DNA from: Psococerastis gibbosa
Lineage: Eukaryota > Arthropoda > Insecta > Psocodea > Psocidae
Reading direction: 5' to 3'
NCBI GenBank assembly: GCA_963971405.1
Contig: OZ020489.1
Span: 1,984,001-2,048,000 of the forward strand
Length of the DNA stretch: 64,000 bases
The position numbers and the translations under genes were made by a program. The first letter of the stretch is position 1, and each line of letters starts with the position of its first letter. Below the pieces are notes generated by a model, which had not been told where the DNA came from, made no database searches, and worked only from the letters and a program-made list of their open reading frames with translations. Below, piece by piece: positions 1 through 11,385 of the stretch.

Positions 1-40
1 TAAATGGTAATACTGCAACAGAAGCAACACACTTCAACTA

Positions 41-660
41 GATAATGGCTACAATACCACTCGCTCTTTATACGACTAGAGATTCCTCAGGGAAGGGATC
101 ACTCACATCTGAGCAACATTTTGAATCCACCTTTTTTTGGTAAGACTCATGATCGAGCTGCGGCACATGGTCTGGATAATAGCAACAATACCACTCATTG
201 ATCTTATAGGTAACTGTAGATTCCTCAGGGATGGGATGTTGCCATCAATAATGGGTTCAAAGTCGGATTGTTCAAATTGGGCTGATCGCCTACTTTCTCC
301 CGTAAAAGCAACGTATTCCGTCCACAGCAGAGTCACATCCCTCTGTCAAGCGTCCCAAATCATTGAAATAGAACCGCAGTGACTGCAATTGCAGGGAAAA
401 TCAAGAAATAAGGTATTGCCGGGTTCGATGACCTGGTCGTACCAAAACGCAGTGCACTCGGAGCTGTACATATTACACAAGTACCTACAACATGATACCA
501 TAGAAGTCACCCAACAGAGTCGCATCCCTCTGTGAAGCACCCTAAATCTTTACGATAGAACCGCAGCAACTGAAATTGCAGAGGAAATCAAGAAATGGGG
601 TGTAGCGGGGTTTGATGACCCGTCGTAACAAATCGCATTGAACTCTCCGAGTTGCACAAA
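41..660. repeat. Two adjacent decayed tandem duplications
   Basis: A motif beginning GATAATGGC at 41 recurs as GATAATAGC at 175, both followed by ACAATACCACTC and, further on, GATTCCTCAGGGA. A second duplication has a period of about 187 bp: CAGAGTCACATCCCTCTG at 328 matches CAGAGTCGCATCCCTCTG at 515, and both units carry TAGAACCGCAG, TCAAGAAAT and GTTYGATGACC. Short ORFs across this block are by-products. It may be the edge of a decayed satellite or an unrecognised transposon cut by the window boundary. Confidence 0.6.
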
Positions 661-1250
661 TAGTCATCCAGGGTTTAAAAGCTATTATATCGACTCAAGT
701 TAAATTAGTACGGGTGGCTTTCGCTCGAGTGAACTGCCATTGGGAAGGGTTGTTGGTTCTGTAGAAGCTTTGATGTCGTCTACGAATGGTATAGATGAGA
801 CAGTTACTCAGTTACCGAAATGTTTGTCAATGACCACAAGTAATTAATTGCTCATTGCCAAGCCTGAGAATCCGATAAATGACTAAACCTACATAAAACA
901 TAGTCGGTATGGTTCTTTATGTTACACCTCTTACAATTCAAGAACGCCCGAAAGAAAAGCAGAATAACTTTAGGAAACTCATAGATAAAATACACGTAGA
1001 AAACAGTTCGTAGCCGGAAGAAACCCGTAATAAATATAAATATTCTTCATTGAATCGTTGAACCGACTAAACAAAGTTCGAACAACTCTTACACTCAAGA
1101 ATATTCTGGACCAATCCAACGAATGAACGATGAATCGTTTAACAGAACAGTGGCTGGAATCTTCAACCCTTTGACCAACATTCTATACAAACAAATTTCC
1201 AGCTGATTTCATAGTCAGAGTCGCCCTTTATATTTACCGATACGTTCTAA
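661..1250. other. Unassigned AT-rich DNA
   Basis: I see no coding potential, no repeat shared with the rest of the window and no structural RNA signature in this stretch. Confidence 0.5.
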
Positions 1251-2096
1251 AAGGAACCGGTCCGAGTTTACTCGAACATGCTTTCCAATTTGTCAATTAG
1301 TAGATAGAGAAAATGAGTAATTTCATGGTAAATAATTCTCCTATTGTTAAATTTCGGACATTTCGGGGGGGGGGGGGGGTTGTCCACCTGACGTCACTGG
1401 AAGTGAAGTAAATTCTAGATAGGTCAGACATTACATTACATTACCACACAGCAATAATGGCAGGGCACGCAATGCATTTGAGCGTGAATTTTCATTTTTT
1501 CAAAAACATTTTTTTTTGCACAAAACCAAATTTTTGGGAAAGCAACCTGTCCGGTTTCGTTCCTCAATGTAACACCTAAAACATGCCTGAATGTAGAAAT
1601 CATCGATAGAAAGGTTTCGCGGAAAAATTATTTTTTAGTCATTTTTCATTAAAATTTAGTTATTTTTATTTTTTTACCCCCAGAAGCAAACCATCAAGGG
1701 GCAAGCGACCCCCCCCCCCCCCGCATTTTGTTAACATTAATAACGACTACAATATATGTGAATTTAGAAGAAAGCGTTGGAGCCGTTTTATAGAAATAAT
1801 TTTTTTAGACTTTTTTTTGGAGTTTTTTGAGAATAAACCCCCCAAATTGAGTTAGCCCAACATAAAAATAATGGTCTCGAGGTAAGATTTTTGTGGACCT
1901 ACATGCCAAATTTCATCAAAATCAACCGAGTAGTTTGGCCGGAAATTGATGAACAGACAGACAGACAGACAGACAGACATTTCGTAAAAACCACTTTCCT
2001 GGGACCTCAAAACGTCTAAGTCCCTTGAAATCCCGGAATAGAAAATTTGGACCATCACAAAGCTTTCTTTACACTACTTATAAATTGGAAAGCAAT
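1251..2096 (+). mobile_element. Family D repeat, longest copy (D1)
   Basis: This is the fullest member of a dispersed family seen at least seven times in the window. The order of landmarks is a head GGAACCGGTCCGAG with the small palindrome CGAGTTTACTCG, a G run (1365-1379), TTGTCCACCTGACGTCACTGG in part, a C run (1709-1722), a tetranucleotide block of ACAG repeats near 1955-1979, then CTCAAAACGT and a tail ending GGAAAGCAATAA. Near the head is GCTTTCCAATTT and near the tail AAATTGGAAAGC, so the ends are partly inverted. The part before the ACAG block (CCAAATTTCATCAAAATC) resembles 3' regions of some RTE-like retrotransposons and their non-autonomous relatives. There is no coding capacity. The class (MITE, SINE/LINE-derived or other) is unresolved. 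Confidence 0.75.
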
Positions 2097-3209
2097 AATA
2101 TATGAAGTTCACTTATAATATAGCCTCGGGTATATTAATTTCTAATTAGGTAGAATAGACTGCAAGAATTAACGTTGCCGCCATTTCATTTTATCACCTG
2201 CAGCCCATGACCAAGTAAATAAACTTTAATAATTGTTAAAAAGCAATATCAGAGAAAACTCGGCGTAAGCAACTAAAGTATTCCACATGTACATGAAAAT
2301 TGAGAGAGAATTTAGTGGTGGAGTAAGGACTTAATGGGGTGCGAGTGTTAAGATTGTGAGCCCACTTCCTGCAGGTTCGCGAAAGGTTTTTGTAATACGC
2401 GCGGTTTTCGCGTAGGTTTTAACTTCAGCTACAACTTCCTTCCTAAAAGCTGCTCGGCTAGCTTTGCCTTCCGGAATTTTTAACGTACATGCTATTTTCG
2501 AATTACCATTATAATATTTAACCGGATGTGAATTGTATGTGAAACGCCATTGAGTCAAAAACTTTTCCAAACACTTTTTAGAAAGTTTTATAATACACTG
2601 TACGAACTTCCTTGTTGGTAGAAAAATAGTAGTCCATACGGAAATTCTAAAGATTACATCTTCAGGATCCATTTTGCTTTATGCCTGGCCGGACTCTTAT
2701 CTTTACTTGGTTAAGTCATGCTTTCGCCTTCGTAGATTGCGTCAATGGTAAGCTTGTCTCAGACTCTCAGCTGTCGCAAAAAGAAATGTCCGAAATCTAA
2801 GGGGTCGTTGGTATTGGGCAAGGGACCATTATTATTATTATTACTGCCTGGCAGGGGGAAACACAGAATTTTGCGAATTAAGTCGCCGATAAAGCCCAAT
2901 CATATAAAAACCCTTCGTGTTAATTGAGGAGAGGATACAGGAGTGTCCACTTCCTTGACGTCTGCTATATTTCAGATAGCACTCATATTTCCTGTGAAGG
3001 TAAGCTACCCATTACTTTTGTACTGAGCCCTGAGCCCCGTCAACAAATCAACGAAAAGGATTTGAGGAATTGTATTCCGAGTCTCAAACCTCACTCTTTC
3101 GGTTGATAGACCAGTTCTCTACTATCAGGGGCGGGCCACTTCAGTGATTCAACAAATGAACAAAGTCTTTACAGTATTTACAAAATGTTGAAAAACCATA
3201 ACCTAAACA
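2097..3209. other. Unassigned; one 113-codon ORF of unknown status on the minus strand
   Basis: The longest open frame is 2331-2672 on the minus strand (113 codons, starts MDPEDVIF, rich in Lys and Thr). I recognise no domain, signal peptide or membrane segment. ORFs of this size arise by chance in 64 kb of such DNA, so I do not call it a gene. The rest shows only a short ATT run near 2828-2842. Confidence 0.4.
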
Positions 3210-3341
3210 CAGGGGCGTCATTTCAGCTTTGGCTTGGGGAGGGGGGCAAATTTTTTTACGATGCAAGAAATGAAGAAAACGAATTTCCAATCCACTCTTT
3301 TGCATGGCTTAATGGAAAGTAAATTCCCGCCATTAATTAAC

Positions 3342-3345
<4 letters not shown>
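3210..3345 (+). mobile_element. Possible solo end of a hAT-like MITE
   Basis: CAGGGGCGTCATTTCAGC at 3210 followed by a G-rich stretch resembles the ends of the two hAT-like MITEs at 20922 and 36836 (CAGAGGCGTAAAG and CAGTGGCGTAGC). I could not find a matching opposite end or target duplication within the next 500 bp, so this is a partial or chance match. Confidence 0.25.

Positions 3346-3375
<30 letters not shown>
3345..3375. repeat. (AT)n microsatellite
   Basis: About 31 bp of uninterrupted AT dinucleotides, bracketed by similar ATTAA(T)TAACAT sequences. Confidence 0.9.
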
Positions 3376-3380
<5 letters not shown>

Positions 3381-4280
3381 CATTAAAAAAAAAATTAGCC
3401 AAATAGTCAAATTTATCGACCATTATAAAAACTTAGCCCCTCTGGTATGCAAAGTTTGGTTTCTGTTCATATTAATTATTTTGTAAACTTATGTATTACG
3501 ATTAGGTTAGGATTCCTGGTTTATTTTCTTTAAAACTTTGGTTTTTGTGGGGGGGGGGGACCCTGCCTCAACAGTGCCAAATTTCCTCAATGTCCGTCAC
3601 ATGTTATCATAAGATAGACGACATGGTATCTGACAGGTCTGCTATCGGACACAAAGGCACCGCATACGGCCATGTGTGGACGCACAGTACGCCACATGGG
3701 TGGTCCACATAAATTAGCCCACAGTCTTATCATCGTCTCCGTCTACTTCCCGTTCGTGGCCTATGCGCCATAAAAGGTCACCTTTCCCCATCAAATTTGA
3801 TGTTTGTCACTCATTATACAATTATATGGACATTTGTTACGCAACATATTTTTTATAGCTTTTTATTATTCAGTAAAAAACTGTTCTGTTAGTGGTAAAC
3901 GCTTTGCTGTTACAGTACATACTCCAAGTGGTACGCTACTAAAAATAACTGACACATTGTATTGAGCTATGTTTTCAACCTTACGAACGACCTTATTAAC
4001 TTTATTATTATTACGCACACAGACGAGCAACATCGCAACATATTACACGCTGTACACGTATAACCTGAACTTAGCCAATTCGAGTCACGTTCGTACCTAT
4101 TACTCCAACTTAACCACGGCCCATCAGTCTTGACACCATTATTTCAGTTACAGAGCCTCACATATGCAGTACATGAACGTAGGTAATAGAATTCTAGTGA
4201 ACGATATAAAGTTACATTCCATTGTCCAATAAAAATGAAAGCCCTTAGCGTACCAGTAGAACAAGGGACTATTAAAGGCA
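3376..4280. other. Unassigned; includes an 11-G run and low-repeat sequence
   Basis: A G run lies at 3549-3559. From about 3600 to 3830 the sequence is of mixed composition without recognisable repeats and includes AAAAGGTCACC, a nuclear-receptor-type half site; this is not enough to call an element. Confidence 0.35.
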
Positions 4281-4456
4281 ATGTGTATAACGTCAGAAAT
4301 ACCCTCAAATTCAACGCAGAACCCCCAGGAGGTTAGAAAGGCTCGAGAAGGGGGTGGGGGGTCGTCAGGAACAGGCACAGTAAGCAGTGCACTGTCAGCA
4401 GCCCACCAAGTTACCCCCCTAAGAGTCAGTACCTCCTCAAATACAGGACCTGGTCC
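4281..4456 (+). other. Weak candidate coding exon (Gly/Ser/Thr-rich, disordered)
   Basis: An open frame, GC-richer than its surroundings, encodes a low-complexity segment with EGGGGSSGTGTVSS followed by SNTGPGPVIKG. An acceptor-like CAACGCAG lies at about 4311-4318, and GT dinucleotides near 4450-4457 could act as donors. Such disordered segments occur in exons of regulatory proteins, but no domain is present and I do not recognise the protein. It could equally be chance. Antisense frames here are shadows. Confidence 0.2.
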
Positions 4457-6484
4457 TGTGATTAAAGGGAAAAAATATGGAAAAATTGTTTATTCTAATA
4501 TTAATGTAAAATGTTTGGAAATAATCAGCAGTAGTAATATAAAGTACAAATTTCAGTAACGAAGGAGGTACTGCTGCTCTAGTAACGTAAGATGGGGCAT
4601 TTAAAAAGCTACATGGAGGAAAATCCTTCCAATGCATTCTAATGGACTGCTATAGTCCCATCCTCTGTAGTCATTTCAAGCTAAGAAAATGCCTCTGTTG
4701 CATGCTCATGAAGTACCTACATGTTCTCTACCAGAAACTGAGAGAGACTGTCCGCTTGTCAGCCTCTTCAAGTATTCAGGGGTCAACTTATAATTTGGCT
4801 CTTCTCGAACTTCGGTGCTGAGTTGAGCTGGTGCGTACTTTTAAAGAACACGAACGTACGTAGTGGGAGAAAGTCAAAAAACTTGAAAAAACGAATGCAT
4901 TATACATTTAGGAGAAGAAAGACACAGTGTAAGTTGACCACTCACTACCGGAAGGGGCTTCCAAGCTCACGGTCTCCGTCAGTTTTATTAAAAATAAAAG
5001 TACGGGCTCAGGTTGGATATTTGACTCAAAATGGGTATTCTCCATCTCCATGTGCACGGGCATTTTCATAAGCGTAGAATACGTAAGTCGACTAAACTGT
5101 TATGAGGCCTTGGACTCCCGAAGGTATTGCCACCCCGGTAAGGTAAGATGGGGCACTCGAGGACCTCCTTGGCGGGCAACCCCTTTATTATGGACTCCTG
5201 CTGTTTTGCCACCATTGCCCTTCCTCTCCCATCCATTGGACCAATTTACTGCTGCATACTGTATACTACAATCAGTACCTGATATAGGAGCAGGAATTGG
5301 ACTCATGCGTGTGGACCATTTTTTTTGAAATTCATAATTTTAAGCTATTGTACTTATATGGATGGGTTAAGAACATTTTACTTACTGTATACCTAAGGAA
5401 GGTAACAGAACTAATACATACCTGAAAAACACTATGATAACTAACAGAGAGTGAGACACGTTAAGGTTTTTTTTGTCATCAAGTTTAATGACTTTTGCTT
5501 TGTTAGTAGGGAAACAACCAGTTACCTAACACTAACAATCTCTTTGAACAAGCTGACACAATAAAAACGACAACAAACTTCCGGTGAGGCAGTCAGCAAC
5601 TCAGCACTGTGTTGGGCTAAATAACATTATAAAAATAAAAAATAATAATAAAGGAGAGAATTTCCGCTATTGACCTCTGTTCTATTTGGGGTAAAGTGGT
5701 CAGCAACATGTCCGGTGTACTCCTTTCAATCCAACTACAGTGTTGGGAAAAATGTAAATCAAGTGAACCCGTACATGTTTTTCTATTCTTGTTTTTTCTT
5801 CAAAAACCAAAACCGGCTTGGGAAAGTTGGGGGTTGTCACTCTATTTTATTATATATATATTTATTATTGTAATGGTCTGCCCATTGTAGACTATGCTTT
5901 CGTACCATCGATTAATCCAGTGCTATAGGATAGGGAAAATTGAAGCAGCCGTAATTTAACGCCAGGAGAATAATCTATCGTGGAACAACTCAAAATTATC
6001 TATTACTAATACTACTCTTACCAATAGATGTATCCCGAAAGTACAGGAACGGGTTCACTTATACCTTTCAATTATTTGTAATTCGTTTTGAATAAGAGTT
6101 GGAACTGCAGTTCACGCAAGCGCGAAGCAATCCGGCATTTTCGTCTTTAGGCAGTGAGAGCTTTATTTGAGACGAACAGCGTGCCAAATATGGTTTGACA
6201 ATGCATTTTAAATTCCGTACCAGCAGGTACCTAGGCGTACCTAAAGTCCTATTTAGGCTCGTGGAATCCCATACACCTGCCTGTCTATTCGGCCTGACCT
6301 TACTTGGACATGTCTGCGGTGGATTCATGACCTTTCTGGTTACGGACTAATTAATTTCAAACGTTTACTTGCATCATTTGACACTCACATTGTGTGTTAT
6401 GTCGAGGAACTGACCCGGCACTCTCTTGTGATATCCTTCAAACGGCCGGCACTGATTTTCCGGTCGGTATCTGCCATATTTTTT
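4457..6484. other. Unassigned
   Basis: Several short ORFs (60-92 codons) occur but none shows a domain. A loosely repeated motif (ACTGTGTTGGG near 5610 and ACAGTGTTGGG near 5738) is the only internal similarity I noticed. Confidence 0.4.
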
Positions 6485-6605
6485 TTATCGGAGACATGTC
6501 GTAACTCATCACGGGTACTAACGTACAGAGGTGACAGAAGAGACCAATCGGATCCATTCATTAAATTGTTTGTATGCGATTAACCTGTCTTTAAGAAAAG
6601 TAAAA
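6485..6605 (+). repeat. SINE B, 3' part
   Basis: Matches the shared core of SINE B: ATCGGAGACATGTCGTAACTC, then GGGTACTAAC, TACAGAGG, and the tail ATTCATTAAATTGTTTGTATG. The tRNA-like head seen in the copies at 14612 and 25060 is missing or too diverged upstream of 6485. Confidence 0.7.
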
Positions 6606-6967
6606 AAGACTGTAGCCTCTTTTTTATTATTCCACTAAGACCGTTGGACAGTTTAATACCGAACATAAGGTCCTGCGTGCACAAAACTATACATATGGGG
6701 TATGTACAGGAATGCGCCAAACATACTCATGTCCTATTTAAATGCTATCGATTTAATTCAATCGTTCTTAAAACTTATCCTCTGTGCTGTAAATTCTTTG
6801 CTAATGTTATGGGCACACTATTATAGTAATTTAATTAATTAATTAAAATAGCACAGAATGAACTATTTATTCCGGTAGTTCTGCACATTTTTTTATTTCC
6901 TCTGCTGTAGGTAGGCCTATTATCTCCTCGAATCAGCAAAATGGGTAGCCTACCTAATATACTATAG
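6606..6967. other. Unassigned AT-rich DNA
   Basis: Contains short TTAATTAATTAA sequence near 6831 and a T run; no coding or structural signal seen. Confidence 0.4.
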
Positions 6968-7123
6968 CACCCCGAGCATATCCTCCTTCACTGCGATGCA
7001 ATCGCACGTAGAAGAGCAGCATGCTTGGGAAACTTGCAATTACATGTAAAAGACCTACCACTTCTAAATCCCCTCAAGGTCCTGGCTCTCCTGAGGGAAA
7101 TAGGCCTCGAGGAAGTGATGTAG
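6968..7123 (+). pseudogene. Fragment of non-LTR polymerase C-terminus
   Basis: Only the last 51 codons of the polyprotein remain, with the Cys/His motif after the RNase H/RT region and the natural stop. All catalytic parts lie upstream in the intact element and are absent here. A stop codon (TAG, 6965-6967) directly precedes it, which marks the truncation junction. Confidence 0.6.
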
Positions 7124-7226
7124 ATATGTAGATTCTTTGTTGTAGGGGGCACAATAGGCCCAATAGGCTTAAGTGCACACAGGTAACACCTGTACCCCAA
7201 TTAAAAAAAAAAGAAAAAAAAAAAAA
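6968..7226 (+). mobile_element. 3' end of an I/R1-like non-LTR retrotransposon, poly(A)-tailed
   Basis: An open frame at 6968-7123 encodes about 51 residues reading HILLHCDAIARRRAACLG and ending REIGLEEVM before a TAG stop. This is the pattern of the extreme C-terminus of I/R1/Loa-type elements, where a His/Cys motif (E-H-I-L-x-H-C) is followed by arginines and LG. A 3' UTR of about 80 bp and an A-rich tail (7202-7226, interrupted by single G) follow, as expected of a 5'-truncated retrotransposed copy. No target duplication could be recognised. The coding strand is plus; the longer antisense ORF here is a shadow. Confidence 0.65.
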
Positions 7227-9831
7227 GGCCGGGCGGGGAGAGGGGGTGTAAAAGGGTGTGTTGAAATTTGCCTTTGATGTTCAGTACAACAATTATTCCC
7301 ACAGGATCTAAAACGGACAACTCAACATTACAGTAATGCTATAATTTGGACCTTAATAATTGAAATAACAAAATAAAAAAATAAAAGATGTAAATAATGA
7401 CTTTTTGTTAGATTAGTCAGTCAACAAAGCGGAGTATGGGCTATAAAGTCCACTCATGTACATGTCCTGACCACCAATAGAAATGACTTTGGAGAAACTA
7501 TTGAGGGTTAAGGCCAGATGATTGGTGGCCCTACTGTGGTGGTCAGCAACAGGCCAAATTCCGATGGAGGAGGTAAGGTAAGCATTATTAGTGATGATGT
7601 ATATAATTACTATAATTAGAGTGGGTATCCTTCGTAATTTGTCGTAGAGAATTAATAGCAAGTACTATTTGGCAGTGTCATATGCTCCAAGGTAGGCGGT
7701 AAGCGAAATGAGGGTGCAAAGTCACAACCAGACATAGCATGACAGAGCGAGGGGTCAACTCCTACTGATAACACATGGCATTACATGGGTTGGTATTGAG
7801 CTCAAATTTTGCCCATACCAACATTCATTACGGCTAAGTTTACGGGTTCATTCTGTTTGTTTTCCCTTTAATGTCTGAACCTTGACCTCCTGTCTGCCTG
7901 TTTTCTGCCAACTATACCTGTAGGTACGAAATAAAATTATGCATTTGTTATAATATTAATAGTATTTTAAATCGATTTTTAGATTTTTCAATACTCATTG
8001 AACGTCATGGTGTCGGGGCATTAACATCCGATACAATATACCATTAAGACCTTCGTTAAAATCTGATATACATTATCAGTAAAATCTTTTATAAATATTC
8101 GTTTAAGAAATACCCCCTCAACGATAACTCTTCTAGACATTAAAATTAAAATGGTCGTTTATAAGGGAACCAAGTTTCCGGCGCACAATTCCTATTATCC
8201 CAACTTTGACTTAACTTTTAACTTAACTTTGCGAGTAATGGAGGTGACAACGGAAAGGAGGTCAGATTGTCAGCTTCCATGAGAAGAAGGGAAGTGGGGG
8301 GGGGGGGTCGCAAAATTTCTTAAGATAGTTGATTAAATCCAGAGTTGAGAACCTTATATATAGTAGTTGTCTTCGGCCGCTTTGAAGGAACGAGTCGTGT
8401 CAAGGTCTTCGGGGGAGACAGTCGATAACGAGGGTGAAAGTTTCGGACAATTTTACAGTTGAGGAAATAATTGCCTTTATTTGCCGCGGCGCGGAGGAGC
8501 CCTCCTGTATTAAGAGACGACTGGAGGGGGGCGGGGGCATTTCAGGAGTAACAAGTCAAATTTCACAGCAAATGTCGATCGTAAAGCCATAAATGGGATT
8601 TAATTAAGTACAAGAAATGTTCCTCTCCGTTTTGATGTATTGTACATTGTGTGGCCGCCATATTTAGTCTACTTGATCTGTATAAATTAACGTTCACTGC
8701 GAATGTCAGGTCATAGTATTTCCAAAACAATATACTATGTATGTATGTATGTAAATGCAGATGAGCATTTTTTTTTCCACTTTATGCCATCTCACTTGTG
8801 GTTTTACGATCGATATTTCCTCGGAAAACGGATTTGATTTAAAAAGGGGGAGTCCTATTGTCTCTTAAGAGTTGTACAGGCACAACTTCATAAAACCATT
8901 TGACTGGCACCTCAGCATCAATTCATGTGTCGATCTGACCCCGGCGAGCAGGGCACAGGTCCCTGGCAACACACGCTGATAAACACCATGGGCTCAACTG
9001 AACTCCAGTGATAGACAAGATGGCGAGCAGCGAAGCACCGAACTTCCGACAAGACAGAGTCACGCGAAGCAAGGCGGATGACTTACGTACACTATCTTAT
9101 TGGTACTGAAGAAAATTACACTCGTAGACCCTTCGATGAAACGGTAAGCTATGAATTCTATTATAAAAGCACAATAATAGGGAGACACCTCTGATGGGTA
9201 TCAACTATCAAGTGCAGATTTGCTGCAATAAGTAGCGAAGACGGCGGGGACATCGATTTATCGATTGGGGGCCCCGGGCCGCCCCCCCCCCCCCCTGGGC
9301 CGGGTTCTAGTCTCGGCCGCTTTCAATTTGGGAGACCTCCTAATCGCATCTGTCGAAACCATTTCGTCTATTCGCTCACCCTATTTCGCTTTCTTTATAA
9401 AAAAAAAGATCTGAACTGTCCCTTCTTACCCCCCCCCCTCCCTCCCCTGCAGGCTACCTGCCAAGCTATATAGGGACGTAGGGGAGGTTTTTTCCGTCAA
9501 ATCGTTTTTTATTTGTTCCGCAAACGACGAGCAATTTGGGTTGATGTTTTTCATTGGGAGGTGTAAATTGGTAGTTTTTTTAAGGTTGAAGGTGTCATTT
9601 AACACTTTGTGATTGAACATTTATCTAGATGGTCCAATTCTGCTTATAGTGTACTTGCCACGCAACGATTATGGACCCAATGTAGAATAGCCTACAGGGA
9701 GTATCAGGTCATACAAATCGCTATATATCGCATATTTTATGCACTAGTACTAGCGCGGACCCCGCTTTTTCTCTATCTTACGCTATGCATGCAATTAAAA
9801 ATAAAATAAAAACTTTTACATGCATTTTTTA
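7227..9831. other. Unassigned; G/C runs and one block that may be regulatory
   Basis: Homopolymer runs lie at 8296-8307 (G12), 9282-9295 (C14) and 9429-9438 (C10). The block 8340-8700 has mixed composition, no visible repeats and motifs such as CAATTTTACAG and GGCCGCCATATTT, so it may be conserved non-coding DNA. At 9020 a short ATG frame in a good context (CAAGATGGCG) runs 29 codons; I could not connect it to any gene. Confidence 0.35.
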
Positions 9832-10315
9832 AGGTTCTGATCGGCCGCCATCTTCAAACAAAGCGGTGGATCTAGCTGGTTAACAAACTCGATCAAGACA
9901 TTTGTATGATACATTTTTGTATAGTCCACTCAAAATGAGAAAAGTATGGACATGGAATGTTTTGATCCTGTACAACACTGTAAAAATATTCCTTGCACCA
10001 TTTAGTGTTACCTTGTTGCATTGGATGCAAGGCATAACAAAAATTATGCAAATAATATTTTTACAGTGTTGCACAGGATCAAAACATTCCATGTCCATAC
10101 TTTTCTCATTTTGCGTGGACTATACCAAGTTTCATAAAAATCGGATAATATTACAGTATTTACAGTGTTTCCTGAAATTAGTATACATACTATACATACA
10201 TATATATGTTCAGTATTTAAAAGTTGGAACGGAGGGTGATTTTAGGCTCAGGGGGTCATGAAATGAAATTTTCCGGAAGTCATTGGTCGCCGTCTTGATA
10301 GCTAGATGAGACCCC
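9832..10315 (+). mobile_element. Family F repeat, interrupted by a MITE
   Basis: The two halves (9832-9921 and 10123-10315) align with an uninterrupted copy at 61093-61455. Shared landmarks are GCCATCTT, GTGGATCTAGCTGGTTAAC, GACATTTGTATG, AAATCGGATAATATT, TTTAGGCTCAG, GGTCATGAAATGAAA and TTGGTCGCCGTCT. The CAAGTTTCATAAAAATCGG segment followed by ACATACAT-type repeats resembles the 3' region of RTE-like retrotransposons and SINEs that share their tails. No coding capacity. Confidence 0.75.
9922..10122. mobile_element. 201-bp palindromic MITE, TA target site (Tc1/mariner-like)
   Basis: Terminal inverted repeats of 69 bp (9922-9990 and 10054-10122) match at 67 of 69 positions, beginning TAGTCCAC and ending GTGGACTA. 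The 63-bp middle has no ORF. TA dinucleotides flank both sides (9920-9921 and 10123-10124), and the family F copy at 61.1 kb shows the empty site, so the boundaries are well fixed. TA duplication and long TIRs fit a Tc1/mariner-type MITE. Near identity of the arms suggests recent insertion or gene conversion between arms. Confidence 0.9.
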
Positions 10316-11385
10316 CTACAAATTCTGCCAAAATAATTGGTGACAAAGCCACGCGGCATAGACCATAACCAGCCTTGGGTTTTTCGACAACACTCAAATC
10401 TTTCATAATCACACCTAACTATTTTCCAGCCAGGAATGGTAGATCTGAAAACCTTGCGGTTACCTTGCTTGGCAGATACATACTGTCTGTAACAACAGCC
10501 AGTTTGGTTAATTTCCAGTTTTTGCCTTGCAGGCTACACCCTATCAACATGTTCCAGACGTCTGTCAGATAAAATATTGCAAAATGTATAACATTGAAAT
10601 ACAAAAGAATGTGATGCAAACCAGATTAGGTGACATGAAATTGACACCTGCTGACAAAAGCAAGCCAAATGTGTCAAACCACGGAGGAAAGAAGGAGAAC
10701 TGAGATGGAGCTGGAGAAGAAGGGGGGGGGGGGGGGTACGACATCCAATAACATGTCGGTCGTCACCTAAATGTCTGACTATTATGTCCGAGGTGTGTGC
10801 TTCCGTTAGGTCAGCTCCAGTTACCCCATCAACACGTTGTCTTCTTGGCTGCTTTACATCTTGATGATAATGACGATGCGAATATTACTAACATACATAC
10901 CATTAACATTCATCTTGCGATAGTTATTGACGTCCGGTATTACCATAAAAATGAAATCGTCTAACCCTGTTCATCTACAGGTGAACCTGAGTTCGTATGT
11001 TTTTGCTACAGACGAGAAATGACTACCTATTACCCGCAAACGACTCAGTCTTTCTTATATTGCTCATGTTAATGTTATATTTTTTTAATAGCTACTGCAT
11101 ACTCAGCTCTTAGTTTTTCCCCGAAACCAGTTACATTTACTCAGGGCAGTCCACGGAAAAACCCCTTTTATTCTTCTTTCCTAATTCCGTTATGCTCTGC
11201 AGCCGCGGCAGATCTCTGATGTAAAGCGTTCGCACAGAAACTTAAACGTGCTGGCTGCCACTTGAGAGTTGAGAGCGGCCCCAGAATAGCTGCACAAACA
11301 AACGTGACAGCTCCGTTGCGTTAAACCGTGAACTTGGAACGGAAAGCAATCACTGGAGGGCTAGAAATAGACGAGGGGCCGCGCT
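10316..11385. other. Unassigned; G15 run
   Basis: A G run is at 10722-10736. A minus-strand frame at 10419-10619 (YLTDVWNMLIGCSLQGKN) reads somewhat like protein but I recognise no family; it may be a transposase remnant. Confidence 0.35.

Noticed and set aside
2331-2672. 113-codon minus-strand ORF as a host gene
   Set aside because: No domain, no splice or start context evidence; length is within chance for the window.
9902-10261. 119-codon plus-strand ORF
   Set aside because: Runs across the junctions of the MITE and family F, so it cannot be an ancestral gene.
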